Shown piece by piece: positions 57,508 through 64,000 of a DNA stretch of 64,000 bases; positions within the stretch are counted from its first letter, which is position 1; every line of letters begins with the position of its first letter. The stretch is taken from NCBI RefSeq assembly GCF_038246755.1, contig NZ_CP134706.1:5518001-5582000 (forward strand), read 5' to 3'. The notes beneath the pieces are model-generated. The model was not told where the DNA came from. It worked only from the letters and a program-made list of their open reading frames with translations, and searched no databases. Position numbers and translations under genes: made by a program. This stretch comes from Micromonospora sp. FIMYZ51. GTDB taxonomy: Bacteria; Actinomycetota; Actinomycetes; Mycobacteriales; Micromonosporaceae.

Positions 57508-58415
57508 CGTCTCCGCCCTTCCTGTGCTGCCGTCAGTGGTGCGCCACCAGCGGACGCGGCGCGCAGGAAATCAAGCGAGTGGGCGGCCACGGCCGGGGCG
57601 GCGTGCGAGTGCCGGGGCAGTTCGACGGCGACCAGACCCCGGTAGCCGACCTCGCGCAGCGCGGCGAGCACCGGCGGGAAGTCGATCTCGCCGGTGCCGA
57701 ACTCCAGGTGCTCGTGCACGCCCCGCCGCATGTCGTCGATCTGCACGTTTACCAGGTGGGCGCCGACCTCGCGGACGCACTCGGGCACCGGCGCAGGCTC
57801 CAGGCAACGACAGTGCCCGATGTCGAGGGTGATGCCGAACGCCGCCGGGCGCCCCAGGTCCGCGTACAGCCGGTGCCAGCCCGCGATGTCCTCGACGAGC
57901 ATTCCCGGTTCGGGCTCGAAGCCCAGCCGCACACCGGCGGCGTCGGCCGCCGCCACCACGGTGGCGGAGCCGGCCAGCAGGCGGTCCCAGGCGACGGCCC
58001 GCGGGACCTCCTCGGGTCGTACCCCGGCCCAGTAGGAGACCGCCTCGGCGCCGAGGTCCGCGCCGATCGCCACCGCGCGACGCAGGAACTCCACCCGGCG
58101 GGCGGGATCGTCGTGCAGCAGCGTCGGGGCGTGCTTGTGCCACGGGTCGAGCAGGTAGCGGGCCCCGGTCTCGATCACCACCGCCAGGTCGAGCGCGGCC
58201 AGCCGGCGACCCACGGCGGCGACCCGGCGGGCCAGCCCCGGCGCGAACGGGTCGAGGTGGTCGTGGTCCAGGGTCAACGCGACACCGGCGTAGCCGAGTT
58301 CGGCGATGACCGCCAGCGCGTCGTCGAGGCGGTGGTTGGCGAAGCCGTTGGTGCCGTACCCGAACCGCAGGCCGCCGGCCCCCGCGCCGGGGGCTGCGGT
58401 GCTGGCGGCGGTCAT
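57504..58415 (-). CDS. TIM-barrel sugar-phosphate isomerase/epimerase-like protein
   Basis: 303 residues. LRFGYGTNGFANHRLDDALA, YAGVALTLDHDHLDPFAPG, VVIETGARYLLDPWHKHAPT, VRLGFEPEPGMLVEDIAGW, GITLDIGHCRCLEP and LVAVELPRHSHAAP describe an AP-endonuclease-2-like barrel with Glu, His, His and Glu metal ligands. It is distinct from EboE. It sits between EboC and EboA and may isomerise or epimerise the cyclitol or its precursor. ATG 58415 overlaps the stop of the frame-shifted EboC tail (ATGA). Confidence 0.88.
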   Translation of the reverse strand: MTAASTAAPGAGAGGLRFGYGTNGFANHRLDDALAVIAELGYAGVALTLDHDHLDPFAPGLARRVAAVGRRLAALDLAVVIETGARYLLDPWHKHAPTLLHDDPARRVEFLRRAVAIGADLGAEAVSYWAGVRPEEVPRAVAWDRLLAGSATVVAAADAAGVRLGFEPEPGMLVEDIAGWHRLYADLGRPAAFGITLDIGHCRCLEPAPVPECVREVGAHLVNVQIDDMRRGVHEHLEFGTGEIDFPPVLAALREVGYRGLVAVELPRHSHAAPAVAAHSLDFLRAASAGGAPLTAAQEGRRR

Positions 58416-59298
58416 GTCGGGGACACCTTCCGGGCCAGTCGCCGACCCAGCGGCGCGGCTGCCGCCACCGCCAGCCCGAGCAGGCCGGCACCGGCACGCG
58501 CGGTCAACGCGCCCTGCAAGGCGGGCAGGCCGGTGATGCCGGCGCCGACCGCCGCGCGGACCCGGTCGGCGGTGGGTCGGGCGACCACCTGGCCTGCGCG
58601 CCGCCGTACCGGGCGGCGTACCAGCCGGCGAGGACGGCGGGCAGCGTCGCCGCGACGGCGCCGACGGCACGCCGACCGGCCCCGGGCCGGGGCGGGCGGG
58701 GTGGGCGGGCGGCGCTGGCGGCGACCAGGGCGGTGCCGGCGAGGGTGCCCAGCGGCAGCACGGCGTCGGTGCCGTGCACCTCGCGGCGGGACAGGACGGT
58801 CACGGTCCAGGTGTGCGCGGCCACGGTGCCGGCCGCCGGTAACGCCCGCACCGGCCGGCAGCCGGCGCCGAGCAGCACGTCCAGGCCCCGGCAGGTGGCC
58901 ATCACGGCCGGCCCGGCGGCGGTGTTCTTGGCCGCCAGGTCGTACCCCCAGACGGCGGCGGCCAGCGGTAGCGCGACGGCGACGGAACCGCGTCCACCGG
59001 CAGCGGCGGCGAGCCCGACGCCCGCGACGGTGAGGCCGGCGGCCAGGCCGACCGCGACGCGGGGGCTGACCCGTCCGCTGGGGATCGGCCGCTCCGGGCG
59101 TTCGACGGCGTCGAGCCGCCGGTCGGCCCAGTCGTTGGCGGCCATGCCGGCCCAGTAGAGCAGGACCGACGCGGCGGCCAGGGCCGGTGTACGCGGGCCG
59201 AGCGTGCCCGCCGCGGCGGCACCGGCGATCACGTCGCCCGGTACCGAGAGCGCGGCCGGTGCCCGGACCAGCTCGGCGAGGTCAGCCACGCGGGTCAT
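58412..59298 (-). CDS. eboC: EboC-like UbiA-family prenyltransferase, with apparent frameshift
   Basis: Starting at ATG 59298: membrane segments begin at about residue 38, and MAANDWADRRLDAVERPERP is the first Asp-rich prenyl-diphosphate motif (NDxxDxxxD). The frame then reads to about 58595 with UbiA-like helices (LAGWYAARYGG), but continues only into a Pro/Ser/Arg-rich tail stopping at 58504. A -1 shift near 58590-58610 restores VVARPTADRVRAAVGAG, then ITGLPALQGALTARAG and a hydrophobic helix, ending at TGA 58412, which overlaps the next gene as ATGA. So one base is probably missing, either a real mutation or a sequencing error. In 264-residue form it would lack its last helix. Confidence 0.82.
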
Positions 59299-60442
59299 CG
59301 GCACCTCCGGTGTGCAGGCGATTGGTGAAGGCGCGGAGCCTGGTCCACTGCTCGGCGAGCGATCCGGTGCCGGTGCCGAGCGGGTCCTTGAAGAAGAAGG
59401 CGAGGTCGGCCAGCGCCCCGGTCTGGCCGGCGGCATGCGCGGCGGCGGTCAGCCGGGCCAGGTCGAGCACGAGTGGCGCGGCCAGTGCCGAGTCGCAGCC
59501 GTGCCAGGTGAACTCCAGGCGCATCCCGGTGCCGAGGAAGCCGGCGAAGGTGATCAGATCCCAGGCGGTCTTGAAGTCGCCCAGGTCCTCGACGTAGTCG
59601 ATCCGGGTGTCGCCCTGCGGCAGGTAACCGAGCGTCTCGCCGAGCACCCGCTGCTTGCTGCGGACCTTTGCGGCGTTGGCCGCCGGGTCGGCAAGCGTGG
59701 CGCCGTCGCCCCCGCCGAGCAGGTTGAGCCCGGACCAGGACCGCACGGTGAGGTTGCGCATCGCGAACATCGGGGCGAGCACCGACTTGAGCAGGGTCTC
59801 CCCGGTCTTGCCGTCGTGCCCGGCGTAGGGCACCCGATGGCTGTCGGCAAGCGCGGTAAGCGCCGGCAGCCGCAGGCCGGTGGAGGGGGTGAAGTCGACG
59901 TACGCACAGCCCGCCGTCACCGCCGCGTACGCGTAGAGCGAGCTGGGTGGCAGCACCTCGTCGGGGCCGGCGAGGGCGGCGTGCAGCGCGTCCGGCTCGG
60001 CGTGCGCGGGGTGCGGGCGGCACGCCGGCTCGGTGGCCGCGACGTTCACCACCACCACCCGGACCAACTGGTGCCGGTCCCGGAACTCGGTGAGGTCGCG
60101 GACCAGCGTGGCCGCCCGGTCGGCCTGACTGCCGCCGCTCGGTGCCGGTCGCAACTCCCGCTCGACGGCGGCCAGTTCCTCCGGCAGCGCGGCGACCAGG
60201 CGGGCCGGCAGCACCCCGGCGGCGGCCAACGCCTCGGCGCGTTTGGCAAGTGGGGTGGCGACCACGTCGTGCCCGCCGAAGACCAGGTCGGCGAAGGCCG
60301 GCAGGGCCGGGCCACTCAGCTCGGGTAACTCGGTGACACACCCGGTCGACCCGGTCAACCCGGCCCGCAGGGCGAGCGCCCCCACGATGCTGGTGGTCGC
60401 GACCGAGCCGCGCGCTCCCACCAGCCAGACACCCGTGCGCAT
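59282..60442 (-). CDS. Inositol-3-phosphate-synthase-family protein heading the Ebo-like operon
   Basis: 386 residues. VWLVGARGSVATTSIVGALA is the NAD-binding Rossmann start, with VVVVNVAATEP, YVDFTPSTGLRLPALTALA, AGHDGKTGETLLKSVLAPMF, LNLLGGGDGATLADP, DYVEDLGDFKTAWDLITFAG and LEFTWHGCDSALAAPLVLDL, as in bacterial and archaeal Ino1. The enzyme turns glucose 6-phosphate into a cyclitol phosphate by an NAD-dependent oxidation, aldol closure and reduction. ATG 60442 has GGGAAGGAGC upstream. It overlaps EboC by 17 bases and takes the place of EboD, the sugar-phosphate cyclase of other ebo operons. Confidence 0.88.
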   Translation of the reverse strand: MRTGVWLVGARGSVATTSIVGALALRAGLTGSTGCVTELPELSGPALPAFADLVFGGHDVVATPLAKRAEALAAAGVLPARLVAALPEELAAVERELRPAPSGGSQADRAATLVRDLTEFRDRHQLVRVVVVNVAATEPACRPHPAHAEPDALHAALAGPDEVLPPSSLYAYAAVTAGCAYVDFTPSTGLRLPALTALADSHRVPYAGHDGKTGETLLKSVLAPMFAMRNLTVRSWSGLNLLGGGDGATLADPAANAAKVRSKQRVLGETLGYLPQGDTRIDYVEDLGDFKTAWDLITFAGFLGTGMRLEFTWHGCDSALAAPLVLDLARLTAAAHAAGQTGALADLAFFFKDPLGTGTGSLAEQWTRLRAFTNRLHTGGADDPRG

Positions 60443-60940
60443 GGCGCTCCTTCCCGGTCGGGGAATCCGGCCATCGAATTACATGAATATCACAGATTGA
60501 TGAAGAAAGATACCCTTTATGCGGATGCGCCCCGTCCGCCCGGCCGCCCGGGATGGAGGCTTGCCGGCCCGGCGGCGAGGTCGGCGGCGACGCCGTCGCA
60601 CCGGCGACCCGGAGCAGGCCCGACGGACGGGGCTGGCAGGCAGGGGCGGTCGGCGTCGCACCCCTGCCTGCTCCGCATCCGGCCGGTCGCGAGCATGGCG
60701 CGTCCGGCCGGACGACTGGTCGAAGGCGGACCGCCGTCGAGGCGGTCGAGGTCTGTCGGCCCGTGGGCCGTGGGGCGGTCCTCCGGTGCGGCCGGGGAAT
60801 CCCGGTCCGGCCACACCGGAGGAACCGCACTGCTTGTGCCCACCGGCGTCACGGCCTGCGGGCACACCCTCCGGTGCCGACCCGTACCGGCCGCGGGGCG
60901 CAACCGCGGCCGGCCCTCGCCGGTCGGCACCGCAGGTGGC
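60443..60940. other. About 500-base gap with the Ebo operon promoter region
   Basis: Bases 60470-60530 are AT-rich for this genome (GAATTACATGAATATCACAG, then GATTGATGAAGAAAGATACC) and must contain the promoter of the minus-strand Ebo operon; no single -35/-10 pair stands out. The next 400 bases are GC-rich, open in several frames on both strands but without recognisable protein sequence, and are taken as non-coding. No terminator after the Gfo/Idh gene is clear. Confidence 0.45.
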
Positions 60941-62149
60941 TCAGGCCACGGCCCCCGCCAACGCCGGCTCCACCTCGGTCCAGGAGGACCCGAGTTCGGC
61001 CGAGCGGACCACCGCGTCCAGCACCAGTTGCACCTGCAACGCCTCGGCGAAGGAGGGCGTCGGATCCGCGCCGGTCGCCACCGCCTCGATGAAGTCGCGC
61101 ATCTGGTGGGTGAAGGAGTGCTCGTACCCGATGATGTGCCCCGGCGGCCACCAGGCCGACAGGTACGGGTGCTCGGCCTCGGTCACCAGGATTCGGTTGA
61201 AGCCCTGCTCCGCGGTGGGCCGCGTGGCGTCGTAGAACTCCAACTCGTTGAGCCGTTCCAGGTCGAAGGCGACGCTGCCGAGCGACCCGTTGATCTCGAC
61301 ACGGAGGGCGTTCTTGCGCCCGGTGGCGAACCGGGTCGCCTCGTAGGTGGCAAGCGACCCGCCTTCCAGCCGGGCCACGAAGATGGCCGCGTCGTCGACG
61401 GTGACCGGGCCGGTGGCGGCGTTGCCCCCGTCGGCCTGCGCGGCCAGCCCGCTCGACTCGGTCGGCAACGGCCGCTCCTTGACGAACGTCTCGGTCACCG
61501 CGCTGACGCCGGTGATCCGCTGGCCGGTGACGTACTGGGTCAGGTCGATGATGTGCGCACCGATGTCACCGAGCGCGCCGGAGCCTGACACCTCCTTGCG
61601 CAGCCGCCAGACCAGGGGGAACTGCGGGTCCACGATCCAGTCCTGAAGGTAGGTGGCCCGGACGTGCCGGATGTCGCCGAGCCGCCCGTCGGCGATCATC
61701 TGCCGCATCAGCGCCACCGCGGGCACCCGCCGGTAGTTGAATCCGCACATCGACCGCGCCCCACCGGCCCGGGCGGTGGCCGCCGCAGCAGCCATCTCCC
61801 GCGCCTCGGCGACGGTGTTGGCAAGCGGCTTCTCGCACAGTACGTGCTTACCGGCGGCCAACGCGGCCAGGGCGATCTCGGCGTGGCTGTCGCCCGGCGT
61901 GCAGATGTCGACCACGTCGATGTCCGGCCGGGCCACCAGTTCCCGCCAGTCCGTGGTGTGTTCCTCCCAGCCGAGCCGGTCGGCGGCCTCGGCCACCTTT
62001 CCCGGATCCCGGCCGCAGACGAGCACCATCCGGGCCCGTGCCGGCAGGTCGTACACCCGGTTCACGGTGCGCCACGCCTGCGAGTGCGCGGCGCCCATGA
62101 ACGCGTAGCCGACCATGCCGACCCGCAGTTGGTTGTCGTTCGTGGACAA
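60941..62149 (-). CDS. Gfo/Idh/MocA-family NAD(P)-dependent dehydrogenase
   Basis: 402 residues. A Rossmann N-terminus (LRVGMVGYAFMGAAHSQAWR, DIDVVDICTPGDSHAEIALA), the conserved lysine motif HVLCEKPLA and the C-terminal beta-sheet domain with GSGALGDIGAHIIDLTQYVT, where the catalytic Asp and His are found. The family includes inositol 2-dehydrogenase and other cyclitol and sugar oxidoreductases. It follows the substrate-binding protein by about 20 bases, in the order permease, binding protein, dehydrogenase. Substrate not determinable. Confidence 0.9.
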   Translation of the reverse strand: MSTNDNQLRVGMVGYAFMGAAHSQAWRTVNRVYDLPARARMVLVCGRDPGKVAEAADRLGWEEHTTDWRELVARPDIDVVDICTPGDSHAEIALAALAAGKHVLCEKPLANTVAEAREMAAAAATARAGGARSMCGFNYRRVPAVALMRQMIADGRLGDIRHVRATYLQDWIVDPQFPLVWRLRKEVSGSGALGDIGAHIIDLTQYVTGQRITGVSAVTETFVKERPLPTESSGLAAQADGGNAATGPVTVDDAAIFVARLEGGSLATYEATRFATGRKNALRVEINGSLGSVAFDLERLNELEFYDATRPTAEQGFNRILVTEAEHPYLSAWWPPGHIIGYEHSFTHQMRDFIEAVATGADPTPSFAEALQVQLVLDAVVRSAELGSSWTEVEPALAGAVA

Positions 62150-62170
62150 GGTGGGTCTCCCCCCGTTGTG

Positions 62171-63214
62171 TCAGAACCCGAGCTTCAGGTAGTCGCTCGC
62201 GTTCTCCTTCGTGATCGTTTCCGAGGCGAGGACGATCTCCTTGGGTACCTGGAGTTCCACCAGGTCGGACATGCCCCGGCCCTGGCCGATCAGCCGGGCC
62301 AGCGAGATTGCCGAGGAGGCCATCGACGGGCTGTAGGTCACGGTGGCCTTGAGCACCGTGTTGTCGGCCTGGATGTCCTCCATCGCCTTCTTCGAGCCGG
62401 CACCGCCGACCATGAAGAACTCGTTGCGGTTGGCCTGGCTGATCGCGGCCATCACCCCGATGCCCTGGTCGTCGTCGTGGTTCCAGATCGCGTCGATCTT
62501 CGGCAGGGCCTGAAGCAGCTGGCTGGCCTCCTGCTGGCCGGAGTCCACGGTGAAGCGGGCCGCCCGCCGGTTGGCCACCTTCAGGCCGTGCTGGGCCAGC
62601 GTGTCGTTGAAGCCCTTCGTGCGCTCCTGGGTCAGCTCCAGTTCGTCCATGCCGGCGATCTCGGCGATCACCGGGTTGCTCACGCCCTTGGCCTTGAGCT
62701 GCTCGAAGATGAAGTTGGCCGCCGAGACGCCCATGCCGTAGTTGTCGCCCTTGATCTGCAACCGGTACGCCTTGGCGTCCGGGAAGGCCCGGTCCAGGTT
62801 GACCACCGGGATGCCGGCCGCCATCGCCTCCAGGCCGAACGAGTTGAGTTCCTTGCCGTCGTGCGGCAGCAGCACGATCACGTCCGGCTTCTGCGAGATC
62901 AGCGTGGACAGCGCCGCCCGCTGGGCCGCCGCGTCCGCACCGGCCTCGACCGTCTTGAACTCCACGTCGGAGTACGCGTCGGCCTGCGCCTTGGCGTTGT
63001 TGGTGATCGCCGCGATCCAGCCGTGGTCGGCGGCCGGCGCGGAGAAGCCGATCGTCACCTGCTTGCCGGGCTCGGCGTTGCCACCGCCGTCGGCCGCCTT
63101 GGTCTGTGCCTCGGTCGGTGTGCTGCTCTCGTTGCTGGTGCAGGCCGAGAGCAGTACGCCGGCGCCGACGGCCGCCCCGCCGAAGAGCAGCCGGCGACGA
63201 CTGTGCTGGGTCAT
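62171..63214 (-). CDS. Sugar/cyclitol ABC transporter substrate-binding lipoprotein (RbsB-like)
   Basis: 347 residues. The signal MTQHSRRRLLFGGAAVGAGV ends in the lipobox LLSAC; the twin arginine could allow Tat export. The mature protein is a type I periplasmic-binding fold: VTIGFSAPAADHGWIAAITN, QKPDVIVLLPHDGKELN, GIPVVNLDRAFP, KGDNYGMGVSAANFIFEQL, IAEIAGMDELELTQERTKGF and AIWNHDDDQGIGVMAA. These binding proteins feed ribose, inositol or xylose-type permeases. The permease encoded upstream is of that type. Confidence 0.92.
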   Translation of the reverse strand: MTQHSRRRLLFGGAAVGAGVLLSACTSNESSTPTEAQTKAADGGGNAEPGKQVTIGFSAPAADHGWIAAITNNAKAQADAYSDVEFKTVEAGADAAAQRAALSTLISQKPDVIVLLPHDGKELNSFGLEAMAAGIPVVNLDRAFPDAKAYRLQIKGDNYGMGVSAANFIFEQLKAKGVSNPVIAEIAGMDELELTQERTKGFNDTLAQHGLKVANRRAARFTVDSGQQEASQLLQALPKIDAIWNHDDDQGIGVMAAISQANRNEFFMVGGAGSKKAMEDIQADNTVLKATVTYSPSMASSAISLARLIGQGRGMSDLVELQVPKEIVLASETITKENASDYLKLGF

Positions 63215-63305
63215 GACGACCTCCTGGGTTCAGGTGGTGAAGAGGGTTTTCGGGTGTGCGAAGCCCGGCCACCGTCGTGCCTCGGTGGCCTGGTGGGAAC
63301 GGTGT

Positions 63306-64000
63306 TCAGCTGGTGGTCAGCCGGTTGCGGCGGAAGAACTGGGAGAGGGTGCCGAACTGGACCTGCTGGATCAGGACGGCCGCGACGATGATGCCGCCCT
63401 TGACCATGTTCTGCGCCTCGGTGGAGAGGCCGTTGATGGCGAAGAGGTTGGTGATGGTGGCGAAAATGATCACCCCGAGCAGGGAGCCGATGATGGTGCC
63501 CCGCCCGCCGCTGAGCAGCGTGCCACCGATGATCACGGCGGCGATCGCGTCCAGCTCGTAGAGGTTTGCCATCGCCGCCTGGGCCGAGGTGGCCTGGGCG
63601 GTGAGCATGATGGCGGCGATGCCGCAGCACAGCCCGGAGAGCGCGTAGAGCAGCAGGGTGTGCCGCTTGACGTCGATGCCGGCCAGCCGGGCGGCCTCCG
63701 GGTTGCCGCCGACGGCGACCGTACGCCGGCCGAAGGTGGTGCGGTTGAGCAGCACCCAGCCGGCGATGACGACCGCGGCCAGGATGTAGACAAGCAGCGG
63801 GATGCCGAGCAGGTTGGTGCTGGCGATGCCGTTGATGGTGCTGTTCTGCGAGATCTGGGTCTGCTTGTCGGAGATCTCGGCGGCCAGCCCACGGGCGGCC
63901 ACCAGCATGGCCAGCGTGGCGATGAACGGCACCAGCCGCCCGTACGCGATGAGGGTCCCGTTGACCAGGCCGACCGCCACCCCGACCACGATCGCGGTGA
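63306..64000 (-). CDS. Ribose/inositol-type ABC transporter permease (RbsC-like), partial
   Basis: The C-terminal ~230 residues, open to the window edge. RLVPFIATLAMLVAARGLAA, FGRRTVAVGGNPEAARLAGI (the EAA-like ATPase contact), LSGLCCGIAAIMLTAQATSA, DAIAAVIIGGTLLSGGRGTI and GSLLGVIIFATITNLFAING place it in the RbsC branch of sugar permeases. Start and ATPase gene lie outside the window. Its stop is 91 bases before the binding-protein start. Confidence 0.9.
   Translation of the reverse strand, partial: TAIVVGVAVGLVNGTLIAYGRLVPFIATLAMLVAARGLAAEISDKQTQISQNSTINGIASTNLLGIPLLVYILAAVVIAGWVLLNRTTFGRRTVAVGGNPEAARLAGIDVKRHTLLLYALSGLCCGIAAIMLTAQATSAQAAMANLYELDAIAAVIIGGTLLSGGRGTIIGSLLGVIIFATITNLFAINGLSTEAQNMVKGGIIVAAVLIQQVQFGTLSQFFRRNRLTTS

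Noticed and set aside
60497..61588. Open frames on both strands in the 500-base gap before the Ebo operon
   Set aside because: Arg/Pro-rich translations without homology that run into the Gfo/Idh gene; taken as non-coding.

Overview
ORGANISM. The DNA is very GC-rich, with GC-ending codons, many GTG starts and tightly overlapping operons. It carries typical actinobacterial families: an F420-type luciferase-like oxidoreductase, an ECF42 sigma factor, an alditol oxidase, WYL, HxlR and ROK regulators, and trypsin-co-occurring proteins. This fits a filamentous actinomycete, and from general resemblance most likely the Micromonosporaceae (Micromonospora/Salinispora-like); that placement is inference. 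It looks chromosomal. No rRNA, CRISPR array, transposase or prophage was found. LAYOUT 1-25 kb. A MerR regulator fused to a beta-clamp-like domain precedes a divergent seryl-tRNA synthetase. A minus-strand redox block follows (diheme cytochrome b, NuoF-like flavoprotein fused to a ferredoxin, TlpA-type redoxin, CcdA/DsbD). Next come two secreted alpha-amylases about 9 kb apart with shared CTTGCAGG-type upstream sites, separated by an L,D-transpeptidase, an M50/CBS protease, an alditol oxidase, an LLM oxidoreductase and an ABC pair. Then a GntR-ABC-permease operon and a large secreted subtilase. LAYOUT 25-44 kb. A DGPF protein with its ECF42 sigma factor, a reductase-like protein, a DUF4173 membrane protein, a lipoprotein hydrolase, an HxlR/quinone-oxidoreductase pair and a giant Ser/Thr kinase-TPR protein with a small coiled-coil partner. 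Then an epoxide hydrolase with a divergent WYL regulator. Next is a three-gene cassette (trypsin-co-occurring domain 1 protein, trypsin-like protease, two-helix membrane protein) that resembles predicted actinobacterial conflict/signalling systems. Two tRNA genes and a tRNA-Gly-like relic follow. LAYOUT 44-64 kb. A coherent sugar/cyclitol island: ROK regulator, TIM-barrel isomerase, secreted ThuA/DUF1080/ricin-B protein, secreted PQQ-type sugar dehydrogenase with PKD, CBM6-like and ricin-B domains, and an eight-gene overlapping Ebo-like operon. Upstream of that lie a Gfo/Idh/MocA dehydrogenase and a ribose-type ABC importer that runs off the window. HOW IT MAY WORK. In the Ebo-like operon a myo-inositol-phosphate-synthase homologue stands where other ebo clusters have the sugar-phosphate cyclase EboD. 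With a GGPP-synthase-like protein and the UbiA-type EboC, this suggests a prenylated cyclitol handled by EboA/B/E/F. The EboC gene carries an apparent frameshift. REPEATS. Seven copies of a bipartite GGGCCCC...TTAAC repeat lie at or just beyond the 3' ends of genes, always in the gene's orientation. In two cases the repeat supplies the stop codon and in one it is read through in frame. It may be a terminator-like element that shapes C-termini.
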